DNA of 37,971 bases, taken from assembly GCA_031256195.1 (NCBI GenBank), contig JAIRRB010000164.1, forward strand, positions 1 through 37,971. The letters run 5' to 3'. Positions 17,215-25,901 of the stretch are shown here, piece after piece. Both the position numbers and the translations under genes were made by a program. Source of the stretch: Treponema sp. Its GTDB lineage: Bacteria > Spirochaetota > Spirochaetia > Treponematales > Breznakiellaceae. The first letter of the stretch is position 1. Every line of letters starts with the position of its first letter. The notes beneath the pieces were generated by a model. It worked only from the letters and a program-made list of their open reading frames with translations. It did not search any database and had not been told where the DNA came from.

Positions 17215-17484
17215 ATGAGCATAGGCGAGGTAACCACCCTGCTGCGGCAGGGGATACTTGAAGTGCTGATAATAGCGTCTCCCCTGCTTCTGTCCGCATT
17301 AACGGTAGGTTTGATAGTGGCAATTTTGCAGGCGACTACTTCCATTCAGGAACAAACCCTGACCTTTGTGCCCAAAATTATTGCAATCCTGCTGGTATTG
17401 GCTTTTCTGGGCGGCTGGATGTTCAGCTCACTGAGGGAATATACCACAGAATTATTCCGGCAGATTCCGAACATGGCGAGGTGA
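17215..17484 (+). CDS. fliQ: Flagellar export gate protein FliQ
   Basis: An 89-aa two-span membrane protein of the FliPQR gate, at the family's normal length. The N-terminus (LLRQGILEVLIIASPLLLSA), the ILQATTSIQEQTLTFVPKI loop and the second hydrophobic span are typical. AGGGG lies 6 nt before the ATG. fliR follows after 4 nt. Confidence 0.96.
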   Translation: MSIGEVTTLLRQGILEVLIIASPLLLSALTVGLIVAILQATTSIQEQTLTFVPKIIAILLVLAFLGGWMFSSLREYTTELFRQIPNMAR

Positions 17485-17488
17485 TTAA

Positions 17489-18394
17489 TTGGTAGACGGA
17501 GCGGTGTTACAGAATATCCTCAATTACGGGCCGGTGTTTTTGCTGATTGCCGCCCGCGCCATTGCCATGATTGAGACCGCTCCCCTACTGTCATCGGATG
17601 CCATTCCCCAGGCCGCAAAACTCGCTCTGGCCGGTTTTACCGCTTTTGCCGTGATGCCCACCGCAGCGGTTTTCGCGGTGGAGATGACGACGGCAGGAGC
17701 GGCGGGGGTCAGCGGTACGGGGGCGGTTACTATTCCCGGTCCGGGCGGCATTGCTTTTTTAAGCGACCTCCGTTACGAGCCGTTTAGTTTCAGGTTTCTG
17801 CTGCTTTTGATAGGCGAAGGTATTATCGGCATCATCATCGGGTTTTTCCTCACGATTATTTTTGCCGCCTTTTCCACTGCCGGTCAGTTTTTTTCCCTGC
17901 AAATGGGTTTCGGCGCATCGGAAACCTTTGACCCTCTGGCGCAGGTTGAAAACCCCCTCATGGGCCAATACCTTAACCTGGTTTCAATGTTGATATTCCT
18001 GACCGTTGGCGGCTTTCGGGAATTGTTTTTGGGCGGCTTCTGGCGTTCCGTGCAAAGCCTCAGCGTTAGCGCTTTAGTCGCGGGAAGGGAACCGGTCATC
18101 AGTTTGCTGGCATCGGGGCTTTCCCGGCTGTTTATGGACGCTATCGTGATTTCCCTGCCGATACTGGGAACCCTGTTTCTGGTTTCCCTGACCACGGGGC
18201 TTATCTCCAAAGCGGCCCCCCAGATTAACATACTGAGCGAAGGCTTTCCCATTTCCATTACCGTGGCTTTTTTGCTGATTTACACGACCCTTCCCTTTAT
18301 GACCGAGGCCTTTGCGCGGGTAATCGACAGCGGTTTTGCCAGCCTGCACAATTTGTATACGCAAATTGGGCAGCAAATCGAGGGAGGGTTTTAA
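17489..18394 (+). CDS. fliR: Flagellar export gate protein FliR
   Basis: A 301-aa polytopic membrane protein completing the FliPQR gate. Signature segments are AARAIAMIETAPLLSSDAIP near the start, AGQFFSLQMGFGASETFDP in the middle and GLISKAAPQINILSEGFPIS near the C-terminus. The start is TTG (17489-17491) with GAGGTGA, overlapping the fliQ stop, 5 nt upstream. An inserted Gly/Thr-rich loop at about residues 68-90 is a minor difference. The flhB ATG follows the stop after one base. Confidence 0.95.
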   Translation: MVDGAVLQNILNYGPVFLLIAARAIAMIETAPLLSSDAIPQAAKLALAGFTAFAVMPTAAVFAVEMTTAGAAGVSGTGAVTIPGPGGIAFLSDLRYEPFSFRFLLLLIGEGIIGIIIGFFLTIIFAAFSTAGQFFSLQMGFGASETFDPLAQVENPLMGQYLNLVSMLIFLTVGGFRELFLGGFWRSVQSLSVSALVAGREPVISLLASGLSRLFMDAIVISLPILGTLFLVSLTTGLISKAAPQINILSEGFPISITVAFLLIYTTLPFMTEAFARVIDSGFASLHNLYTQIGQQIEGGF

Positions 18395-18395
18395 G

Positions 18396-19739
18396 ATGGA
18401 AGAGTGGAGGCTGGGGCAACAACATAAGCTGAAAGAATTTTTACCACGAAGGACACGGAGTTTCACGGAGAAAAAGATGATTTTCGTACAAAAACTCCAC
18501 GCTGTCCGGCAGGACAGCCATCCTCCGTGTACTCCGTGGTTTCATTTTTTTAAGTTTATGATGTTGGGACTGATCAGATTATTAACACATAAAGATTACA
18601 AACAACAATCCTCAATTCCTTTCATCCACCTGCAATGGTTCTCCGATGACGCCGAGGCTGAGGGCAGGACTGAACAACCGACCGAACATAAACTCAGGCG
18701 GCTACGGGAAGAAGGTCAGGTACCCAAAAGCCAGGAACTGGTGGGAGCGGTAACCCTGTTTCTGCCCGCGTTGTTATTGCTTTTTCTGGCGCCTTCCATG
18801 CTGCGTACCTGCGTGGAAATGCTCCGTTTTTTCCTGATGAGGGCGGCGGAACTGGACCCGACCAAAGACGCCATTATTGTGGGAATCTTTTTTCATTATC
18901 TGGTCAAACTGGTTCTGCCCATACTGGTGGTAGCGGTATTTGCGGCGCTCTTTTCCAACATTGTTCAGGTTGGTTTTTTGTTTACCACCAAGCCCATTAC
19001 ACCTGATTTTTCCAAAGTCCTGCCCCGCTTCGGACAGTTTTTCAAACGTATCTTTTCGATAGACGGGCTGTTTAATTTCGGGAAGTCGATTATAAAAATG
19101 CTTATCATCGGGGGCGTGGCGTTTTTCCTTATCAGGATGGATATAAACAAACTGGCGAATCTGCAAAAGGCGGGCCTCTGGCTGGGACTGACAACAGTGG
19201 CCTCGATTGCCATACGCATACTTTTAATCTGCGCGGTTCTGCTGCTGATACTGTCTATTCCCGACCTGTTGTTCCAGCGCTGGCGTTTCAGGGAACGGAA
19301 CAAAATGTCCCGGCAGGAAATGAAAGAGGAAATGAGAATGTATGAAGGAGACCCGCAGATACGGAACAGAATTCGCAGCCGTTTCCGGGAACTCCTGAAA
19401 CAAAATATTGGCGCGGCGGTTCCCCGCGCCGACGTGGTTATCACGAATCCGACCCACTATGCCGTGGCGCTGGAATATCAGCGGGATACCATGCCCGGCC
19501 CCATGGTGACGGCCAAGGGCGCCGATGAAGTAGCGGCGCGGATACGGAATCTGGCCCGTGAAAACGGCGTCCCGTTAGTTGAAAACAAGCCCGTCGCCCA
19601 GGCATTGTACCGGGAAACGGAAGTGGGGGATTATATCCCCGAAGCGTATTATTCCGTGGTTGCGATGATATTCAGAAAGGTGATGGATATTAATGAAATG
19701 CGGCGCAGGGCGAAAGCGCATGATAAGGCAAGCGCATGA
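18396..19739 (+). CDS. flhB: Flagellar export switch protein FlhB with repeat-derived N-terminus
   Basis: FlhB controls the export switch from rod/hook to filament substrates and cleaves itself at NPTH, here residues 351-354. The recognisable FlhB start (PFIHLQWF...EQPTEHKLRR) comes only after 73 residues, followed by four membrane spans and the cytoplasmic domain (NPTHYAVALEY). The ATG at 18396 has AGGGAGGG 7 nt upstream and follows the fliR stop by one base, so it is the natural operon start. Codons about 15-53 are encoded by a dispersed palindromic repeat (18437-18553), adding a basic/aromatic peptide (KEFLPRRTRSFTEKK and on). The alternative ATG at 18558, just after the repeat, has no Shine-Dalgarno. 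The total of 447 aa is longer than usual. Confidence 0.93.
   Translation: MEEWRLGQQHKLKEFLPRRTRSFTEKKMIFVQKLHAVRQDSHPPCTPWFHFFKFMMLGLIRLLTHKDYKQQSSIPFIHLQWFSDDAEAEGRTEQPTEHKLRRLREEGQVPKSQELVGAVTLFLPALLLLFLAPSMLRTCVEMLRFFLMRAAELDPTKDAIIVGIFFHYLVKLVLPILVVAVFAALFSNIVQVGFLFTTKPITPDFSKVLPRFGQFFKRIFSIDGLFNFGKSIIKMLIIGGVAFFLIRMDINKLANLQKAGLWLGLTTVASIAIRILLICAVLLLILSIPDLLFQRWRFRERNKMSRQEMKEEMRMYEGDPQIRNRIRSRFRELLKQNIGAAVPRADVVITNPTHYAVALEYQRDTMPGPMVTAKGADEVAARIRNLARENGVPLVENKPVAQALYRETEVGDYIPEAYYSVVAMIFRKVMDINEMRRRAKAHDKASA
18437..18553. repeat. Dispersed CACGGAG palindrome inside flhB
   Basis: The left arm begins TTTTTACCACGAAGGACACG and continues GAGTTTCACGGAG. The right arm CTCCGTGTACTCCGTGGT (18523-18540) is its reverse complement with about two mismatches. 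Between them lies a second perfect hairpin GCTGTCC-GGCA-GGACAGC (18501-18518). The element is open in the flhB frame from end to end. It is related to 19766-19850 and 505-528. Confidence 0.8.
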
Positions 19740-19765
19740 ACAATAAAATAACATTTATCTATAAA

Positions 19766-19850
19766 TTTTTACCACGGAGTTTCACGGAGTTTTGGTACGA
19801 CAATTTCTTTTCCCTCCGTGAAACTCTGTGTACTCCGTGGTTAATATTTT
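19766..19850. repeat. Dispersed CACGGAG palindrome in the flhB-flhA gap
   Basis: The left arm TTTTTACCACGGAGTTTCAC plus GGAG (19766-19789) matches the reverse complement of the right arm (about 19814-19850), which carries one extra 9-bp unit TACACAGAG. The arms are built of 9-10 bp units ending in CACGGAG. It fills most of a 135-bp gap in an otherwise tightly packed operon and could fold into a strong hairpin in the mRNA. Confidence 0.8.
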
Positions 19851-19874
19851 TGAGGTTAATATTCTGGAGGTTCA

Positions 19875-22034
19875 ATGGCTGACGCGGCGCGTATAGGCGG
19901 CGAGGGTGTACTTTCCAAGAACCCTCTGGGTAACGTAAAAGACCTCTTTATTGCCATCGGCGTTATTGTGGTCGTGGTGATGATTATCATCCCCCTGCCC
20001 ACCGTCTTGCTGGATATGTTGATGGCAATGAACGTCATTTTCTCCCTGCTGGTGCTGCTGATTGTACTGTATGCCCAAAAGCCCACAGAGTTCAGCCTGT
20101 TTCCCACGGTGCTGCTGGTAGCGACGGTTTTCAGTCTGGCGCTCAATGTTTCTTCGACGCGGCTTATTCTGTACAAAGGGGCAAAATTTGACGGCAAAAT
20201 GATACGGGCCTTTTCCACCTTTGTCGTTGGTACGGGCGGAAATCAGGGCCTTGTCATCGGTTTTATTATCTTTATCATCATTATCGCGGTACAGGCAATC
20301 GTTATTACCAAGGGAGCAACCCGTATTTCCGAAGTGGCGGCCCGTTTTACCCTGGACAGTATGCCGGTCAAAATGATGGCCATAGATACCGAGTACAGTT
20401 CCGGTTCTATCACCGAGGAAGAAGCCCAGCGGAGAAAGGCTCAGGTGCAGCGGGAATCCGATTTTTACGGATCAATGGACGGAGCAAGTAAATTCATTTC
20501 GGGCAATGTTAAAATAGGAATCTTTGTCACGGTGATAGACGTCATCGGCGGGATAATTATCGGCGCCGCCCTGCACGGCGAAACGATGGAAACGGCCCTC
20601 AACAATTACATCAGCCTTTCCATCGGCGACGGCCTTTTGACCCAATTCCCCGCCCTGCTCATTTCCACCGCAATGGGCATTGTGGTAACCAGAGCCGCGG
20701 CTACCGGTAACCTTTCCGAACAGGTCGTGGAACAATTTACCGGTTCTTCGCGCATTTACTGGATATGTTCGGTGGTGCTTGTGGGGCTTGCCTTCCTGCC
20801 CGGCTTTCCCCACGCGGTGCTGTTTGTCATGGCGGGACTGATGGCCTTTACCGCCTTCCAGGTGGGCCGCAAACAGAAAAGGGCGGAAAGCTTTAACGAA
20901 ATGATGGCGAAAACCAAAGGCGGCAAAAAAGGCAAAGAGGAAGGCGCGGAAATATCCCCGGTGGTTCCCCTGGACGCTCTTTCGCTGGAACTGGGCTACG
21001 GCCTGATACCGCTGGTTGACAAGGAAAAAGGCGCGGAACTGCTTGAACGGGTGCAGGGGGTCAGACGGCAGTCCGCCCTGGAACTGGGTCTGGTGATTCC
21101 CAAAGTGCGGATTATTGACAATATGGTGCTGGACCCTTCGGAGTACTGCTTTAAGATAAAAGGCGTCGACGTGGGCCGGGGCAAAATACGGATGAGTCAT
21201 TTCCTCTGCATCAACCCCGGCACGGTCAGCGCGGAACTGCCCGGCGAAAAAACCGTTGACCCCGCCTTCGGGCTTCCCGCCCTGTGGGTTACCGAAGACC
21301 GCCGGGATGACGCGGAACGCGCAGGTTATACCGTGGTAGACCCTCCTTCAATTATCGCTACCCACCTTACCGAAATTATCAGGCGTCATTCGGCGGACAT
21401 ACTCGGTATGCAGGATACCCAGGCGATTTTGGATACGCTCCGCAAGGAATACCCCGCCGTGGTGGACGAAGTGCTGCGGCCTGAACTGGGAATGCCGGTG
21501 ATTAAAATTCAAAAAATACTTCACGGCCTTTTGCGGGAACGGGTATCTATCCGCAACATGGTTACCATACTGGAAGCCATTGCCGAATATGCGCCGCTGT
21601 CCAAAACAGTCTGGTTCCTTACCGAAAAGGCCCGCCAGGCCCTGGGCAGCCAGATTTGCCACCAGTACACCGATGAAAATAATAAACTGCGGGTGCTGAC
21701 CATTGCGCCGGAACTGGAACAGAAAATTATCGAAAGCAAATATGAGACCCCCTCCGGGGTGATATGCGCAATGGACCCGCCCACGCAGATGGCCTGGATA
21801 AAAGCGGTGAGCAAGGCCGCCGCAGCGGTCAAGAGCAGGGGCTTCCTGCCGGTTATACTCTGTTCGGAACAGGCGCGTTTCCTGGTGCGGAATTCAACCG
21901 ACCGGGAACTTCCCGATCTGGCAGTCATTTCCGTTCCCGAAATTACACCGGATATTATTCCTGAGGCAGTAGGTGTCATCAGGCTTGAAGGCGCGCCTTC
22001 CAGGGAAGGCCCTTCCGGAGAAGGCGAGGAGTAA
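19875..22034 (+). CDS. flhA: Flagellar export apparatus protein FlhA
   Basis: A 719-aa central export-gate protein that forms the nonameric cytoplasmic ring. The N-terminal half has about eight membrane spans. The FHIPEP-type segment reads RFTLDSMPVKMMAID, where most bacteria have MPGKQMAID, followed by ESDFYGSMDGASKF. The C-terminal half (from about 340) is the soluble chaperone/substrate docking domain. GGAGG lies 4 nt before the ATG. flhF begins immediately after the stop. The gap from flhB holds a palindromic repeat but no gene. Confidence 0.97.
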   Translation: MADAARIGGEGVLSKNPLGNVKDLFIAIGVIVVVVMIIIPLPTVLLDMLMAMNVIFSLLVLLIVLYAQKPTEFSLFPTVLLVATVFSLALNVSSTRLILYKGAKFDGKMIRAFSTFVVGTGGNQGLVIGFIIFIIIIAVQAIVITKGATRISEVAARFTLDSMPVKMMAIDTEYSSGSITEEEAQRRKAQVQRESDFYGSMDGASKFISGNVKIGIFVTVIDVIGGIIIGAALHGETMETALNNYISLSIGDGLLTQFPALLISTAMGIVVTRAAATGNLSEQVVEQFTGSSRIYWICSVVLVGLAFLPGFPHAVLFVMAGLMAFTAFQVGRKQKRAESFNEMMAKTKGGKKGKEEGAEISPVVPLDALSLELGYGLIPLVDKEKGAELLERVQGVRRQSALELGLVIPKVRIIDNMVLDPSEYCFKIKGVDVGRGKIRMSHFLCINPGTVSAELPGEKTVDPAFGLPALWVTEDRRDDAERAGYTVVDPPSIIATHLTEIIRRHSADILGMQDTQAILDTLRKEYPAVVDEVLRPELGMPVIKIQKILHGLLRERVSIRNMVTILEAIAEYAPLSKTVWFLTEKARQALGSQICHQYTDENNKLRVLTIAPELEQKIIESKYETPSGVICAMDPPTQMAWIKAVSKAAAAVKSRGFLPVILCSEQARFLVRNSTDRELPDLAVISVPEITPDIIPEAVGVIRLEGAPSREGPSGEGEE

Positions 22035-23348
22035 ATGGGGATGCAGGTATACGTTGAACGGGGCGTGAGCAAGGGAGACTGCCTCCAAAAAATCGTCAGT
22101 AAATACGGCATCAGGTTTACGGTACTCAGGGAAAAAACATACCGCCCCTCCGGCATCAGGGGTCTTTTTTCCCCTGAAGGGGTAGAACTTGAATTCTGCC
22201 TTTCCCCCCTGCGCAGTTCCGCCCCGCAGGAAACTGAAACCTATACTCAGCTTCCCGGCGAACAGGCCCCGCCCCGGCAGCGTTACGCCTCCGACAGAAG
22301 GGACGACTCAACCCTTGATTTTGTAGAAGCAAAAAAACGGGTATTGGCCGCCGCGGGGAAAAACCCCGAACAGGTATTTCAGCAGGTACAGGAAGAAGAA
22401 AAAGAAGCCGAACAACTGATACTGGACAAGCTCAGGCAGATAGAAGAAAAAATAGCAACCGGAAAGGAACCAAAAACCGAACACCCCAGCCTTGTCCAGC
22501 TTTTAACGCTGCTGCGGGAAAATGATTTTTCCGAACGCTATACCGCCGGAATACTGGAAAGGTCCCGTAAAGAGCTGCCTTTGGAAATTCTGGAAGATTT
22601 TAACGCGGTTCAGGACCGTGTCCTGCACTGGATAGGGGAAAGCATCAAAATATTCCCCATACCTGAACTACAAAAAAGCGGGCGGGTGATGGTGCTCATC
22701 GGCCCCACCGGAGTCGGCAAAACAACCACTGTGGCGAAGCTGGCGGCTAAATACGGCCCGCTTTATTCAGGGAAGCGTCCGATTTCCATCCGGATGATTA
22801 CCATTGACGCATACAAGATCGGCGCAAAAGCGCAGTTGGAAGATTATGGCGACGTGATGGAGATTCCCGTAGCGTATATCGACAACCGCCGCGATCTCCG
22901 CAGGGAAATTGACCTGTACCGGGAAGATACAGACCTGATTCTTGTTGACACGATTGGCAGAAGCCCGCGGGACTCGGCAAAACTGGGCGAGATGAAAGAA
23001 CTGGTTGATGTCTGCGGCTCAAAAGCGGAGGTACATCTGGCATTGTCGGCAAGCACCAAAACCAGCGACATGGAACATATCCTGCAGCAGTTTGAGCCGT
23101 TTAATTATCAGGCGGTAGTGCTGACCAAACTTGACGAAACCAGACATATAGGCAATGTAATATCCGCGCTGGCGGAACGGGGAAAGCCGGTATCATACAT
23201 TACCGACGGGCAGGAAGCCCATAAAAATATAAGCAAGGCAAGCGTCATCCGGTTTCTTATCAATCTGGACGAATTCCGTGTTGACCGGGAAGAAATCGAA
23301 AAACGCTTTCCCATTGCGGAAGCGAATCAATTTCAATGGGGTAACTAA
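22035..23348 (+). CDS. flhF: Flagellar placement GTPase FlhF
   Basis: SRP-type GTPase that sets flagellar position and number, working with FlhG. The 437-aa protein has an N-terminal basic/acidic region, a helical N domain (about 150-210) and the G domain with GPTGVGKTTTVAKLAAKY (G1), LVDTIGRS (G3, where DTAGR is usual) and TKLDE (G4). The ATG directly follows the flhA stop; AGGAG lies 4 nt upstream, and an ATG two codons on (22041) is equally possible. In spirochaetes the pair FlhF/FlhG is expected to act on the subpolar periplasmic flagella. Confidence 0.94.
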   Translation: MGMQVYVERGVSKGDCLQKIVSKYGIRFTVLREKTYRPSGIRGLFSPEGVELEFCLSPLRSSAPQETETYTQLPGEQAPPRQRYASDRRDDSTLDFVEAKKRVLAAAGKNPEQVFQQVQEEEKEAEQLILDKLRQIEEKIATGKEPKTEHPSLVQLLTLLRENDFSERYTAGILERSRKELPLEILEDFNAVQDRVLHWIGESIKIFPIPELQKSGRVMVLIGPTGVGKTTTVAKLAAKYGPLYSGKRPISIRMITIDAYKIGAKAQLEDYGDVMEIPVAYIDNRRDLRREIDLYREDTDLILVDTIGRSPRDSAKLGEMKELVDVCGSKAEVHLALSASTKTSDMEHILQQFEPFNYQAVVLTKLDETRHIGNVISALAERGKPVSYITDGQEAHKNISKASVIRFLINLDEFRVDREEIEKRFPIAEANQFQWGN

Positions 23349-23351
23349 AGA

Positions 23352-24293
23352 ATGGAAGATCAGGCGGAAAAGCTGCGTGAAATAATGCGGCACAAGAAGA
23401 ATTCATCAGGCATATCGGGATACTCCGGGGAGCGGACGGGGAAAAAGAACCAGGCGGCCAATGCCGAAGGTTCAGCCCTGCAGCGGGATAACAGAAAGAC
23501 CCGCATTATCACCGTTACTTCCGGCAAGGGCGGCGTAGGAAAAACCAATCTTTCCGTCAATATGGCCCTGGCCTTTGCCCGTCTCGGCAAAAAAGTCGTG
23601 GTCATGGATGCCGACCTGGGGCTGGCCAATGTCAATGTTATGCTTAACATAATCCCCAAATATAACCTGTACCATGTCATAAAAAAGCAAAAAAGCATCC
23701 ATGATATTCTCGTGGAAACCGAATACGGCATTTCCATAGTGGCGGGAGCTTCGGGCTTTTCCCAGATAGCCAATATGAGCGAGCAGGAACGGCAGGATTT
23801 TATCAGCGAACTTGACACCCTTTCCTTTGCCGACATCATTATCATAGACACCGGCGCCGGGGTTTCCAGCAATGTCCTGGATTTTATCGCCGCCGCCGAT
23901 GACGCGATTATCGTTACCACGCCGGAACCGACGGCAATCACCGACGCGTATGGTATAATCAAGATAATCGCCATGGAATACGATCCGGTCAACATAGGGC
24001 TTAAACTCGTGGTTAACCGGGCAAAGGGGGCGGCGGAGGCAAAAAGCGTCGCCGACAGAATGACCAATATTGCCGGACAGTTTCTTAACCTCAAACTGGA
24101 TTATCTGGGCTTTATCTACGATGATCAGTCTGTACCCACCTCGGTACGTCAGCAAAAGCCGTTTATGGTGATTGATCCCAAGTGCAAGGCAAGCCTGTGT
24201 ATCCAGCATTTGGTAGAGCGAATGGACAAAAACAGATTGGTTGAACCCGCGGGTATTGGCGCGATGTTCAAAAAGATATTTAACCGTACGTAG
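23352..24293 (+). CDS. flhG: MinD-like ATPase FlhG (FleN/YlxH)
   Basis: A 313-aa ParA/MinD-family ATPase that restrains flagellar number by acting on FlhF. It has a basic N-terminal tail of about 50 residues with a helix resembling the FlhF-activating region (QAEKLREIM), the deviant Walker A SGKGGVGKT, the switch DADLGLANVNVML, IIIIDTGAG (switch II) and a C-terminal amphipathic region. It is spaced 3 nt from flhF. Confidence 0.94.
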   Translation: MEDQAEKLREIMRHKKNSSGISGYSGERTGKKNQAANAEGSALQRDNRKTRIITVTSGKGGVGKTNLSVNMALAFARLGKKVVVMDADLGLANVNVMLNIIPKYNLYHVIKKQKSIHDILVETEYGISIVAGASGFSQIANMSEQERQDFISELDTLSFADIIIIDTGAGVSSNVLDFIAAADDAIIVTTPEPTAITDAYGIIKIIAMEYDPVNIGLKLVVNRAKGAAEAKSVADRMTNIAGQFLNLKLDYLGFIYDDQSVPTSVRQQKPFMVIDPKCKASLCIQHLVERMDKNRLVEPAGIGAMFKKIFNRT

Positions 24294-24318
24294 TACGAAC
24301 GCTCACAGGAGGGCGTCA

Positions 24319-25059
24319 ATGTTTAATGCAAAGTGGGGTCTTATATGCGGCGGGGCGGCCTTTGTACTTGCCTTTGTAATCAGCCTGTTGTTGGGCCATA
24401 CCAGCCTGCCGGTCGCATTGGTACGTGCGGCAGGTTTTGCCGCCCTGTTTTTTGGCATGGGAACCGGCATCTGGGTGCTTGTCAATATTTTCATCCCCGA
24501 ACTGCTTGAAACGCGGGACAATTCCTCAGATGATGTTTTTTCCGGAAAATCAACCGGTGCGCGGGTAAATATCACGCTGGATGATATGTCCGATACCGCC
24601 CTGCCGGGAGACATGCCGGCGGCCGTACCAGATGCAGGCGCCGGAGGGGCGGACACTGACCATGTAGGTGATTTTAACGATTTGATTTCCCTGTCAATCA
24701 ACCGCGATCAGGATATAGACCAAAACTTCGCGACAGGTTATACTGAAAAAGAACGGGAAGAATTTACCCCGGTGTTTGACAATTCGGCCAACAATGTCAA
24801 AATTGAAGGGTTGGGGGATTTTTCCATGGATTTTGGAGCATTCGTTCCTGAAGGCGGCAAAGCGGAGGATACAGACCCTCTCACGGACCCGTTTTCGTTC
24901 ATGTCGGGCGGTACGGGCGATTCCTCAGGTTTTGAGGAAACTTCCGCGCCGCAGCGAAAGAGTTCCAAAAGCAAGACAGCGCAGTTGGATGGGGATTTTA
25001 ATCCCAAGGATATTGCCGCCGGTATACGGACAGTGCTGGAAAAAGACAAAAAAGGATAG
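24319..25059 (+). CDS. Two-TM acidic protein between flhG and fliA
   Basis: A 246-aa protein not matched to a named family. Two membrane spans occupy about residues 6-28 and 34-58 (LICGGAAFVLAFVISLLLG; AAGFAALFFGMGTGIWVLV), followed by a long acidic, probably disordered cytoplasmic region and a conserved-looking end (DFNPKDIAAGIRTVLEKD). The ATG at 24319 with AGGAGGG upstream is preferred over in-frame upstream codons that overlap flhG. From memory, treponemes keep an unnamed gene in this position between flhG and the sigma factor. It ends 3 nt before fliA. A role in flagellar regulation is inferred from position only. Confidence 0.8.
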   Translation: MFNAKWGLICGGAAFVLAFVISLLLGHTSLPVALVRAAGFAALFFGMGTGIWVLVNIFIPELLETRDNSSDDVFSGKSTGARVNITLDDMSDTALPGDMPAAVPDAGAGGADTDHVGDFNDLISLSINRDQDIDQNFATGYTEKEREEFTPVFDNSANNVKIEGLGDFSMDFGAFVPEGGKAEDTDPLTDPFSFMSGGTGDSSGFEETSAPQRKSSKSKTAQLDGDFNPKDIAAGIRTVLEKDKKG

Positions 25060-25062
25060 CTT

Positions 25063-25851
25063 ATGGGAAACGCCATCCCGGATGATAAAACTGAAGAAGA
25101 ACGCTGGCAGGAATACCGTAAAACCCGGAATCCGGCTCTTCGCGAGGCTTTTATCAAACAGTACGCCCCGCTGGTAAAGTATGTCGCCGGAAAAGTCGCC
25201 ATGGGTATGCCCAGCAATGTAGAATTTGACGATTTGGTGGGTTTTGGGGTTTTTGGCCTGATTGACGCCATTGATAAATACGATCCCGAGAAGAACGTCA
25301 AATTCAAAACATATGCGGTAACCCGTATACGGGGGGCGATTTTCGATGAACTTCGCCAGATTGACTGGGTTCCCCGTTCCGTCCGGCAAAAAACCCGTGA
25401 AATAGAGACCACCATAAGTTCCCTGGAAGCCCAGTTGGGGAGAACCGCTTCGGATCAGGAGATTGCCGGCGCGCTGGGGATGAACGAAGACGAATACCTT
25501 AAAACCATTCAAAAAATCTCCGGAACCTCAATATTGAGCCTGAACGACGTATGGTTTTCCGGCGATGAAAAAGACCGGGTGTCCATAGTAGATTCAATCG
25601 AATCGCCTTCCAGCCTGAACCCCGATGTAATGGTAGAAAAGGAGGCAATGCGCCAGGTGATAATCGCCGCCATTAACGAACTTCCCGACAAGGAAAAAAA
25701 GATACTGATACTCTACTATTACGAGGACCTTACCCTCAAGGATATAGGCAGGGTGCTGGAAGTTACCGAATCCCGCGTTTCCCAGCTCCATACCAAGGCC
25801 ATTCTTCATCTGAGATCAAAACTGACCAATATTCGCAAAGGTATTGTATAA
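25063..25851 (+). CDS. fliA: Flagellar sigma factor FliA (sigma-28, WhiG-like)
   Basis: Sigma-28 family factor for late flagellar and chemotaxis genes, 262 aa, full length. Region 2 contains FDDLVGFGVFGLIDAIDKYD and ARIRGAIFDELR-like TRIRGAIFDELRQIDWVPRS, diagnostic of FliA/WhiG. Region 3 follows, and region 4 has the HTH LTLKDIGRVLEVTESRVSQL. AAAGGA precedes the ATG. A GCCGATAA box with CAAAGTTT upstream lies 24 bp after the stop, so this factor probably drives the next gene. No FlgM anti-sigma factor is in the window. Confidence 0.95.
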   Translation: MGNAIPDDKTEEERWQEYRKTRNPALREAFIKQYAPLVKYVAGKVAMGMPSNVEFDDLVGFGVFGLIDAIDKYDPEKNVKFKTYAVTRIRGAIFDELRQIDWVPRSVRQKTREIETTISSLEAQLGRTASDQEIAGALGMNEDEYLKTIQKISGTSILSLNDVWFSGDEKDRVSIVDSIESPSSLNPDVMVEKEAMRQVIIAAINELPDKEKKILILYYYEDLTLKDIGRVLEVTESRVSQLHTKAILHLRSKLTNIRKGIV

Positions 25852-25853
25852 CA

Positions 25854-25882
25854 CAAAGTTTTACCGGAAATCCTGCCGATAA
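25854..25882 (+). promoter_or_regulatory. Sigma-28-like promoter upstream of fapA
   Basis: CAAAGTTT (25854-25861) and a perfect GCCGATAA (25875-25882) match the two halves of the classical FliA promoter (TAAAGTTT and GCCGATAA) at 15 of 16 bases. The spacer is 13 rather than 11 bp, the one weak point. It lies in the only sizeable gap (50 bp) after fliA, directly before AGAGGAG and the fapA ATG. Confidence 0.55.
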
Positions 25883-25901
25883 TAGCATAAGAGGAGTAGC
25901 A

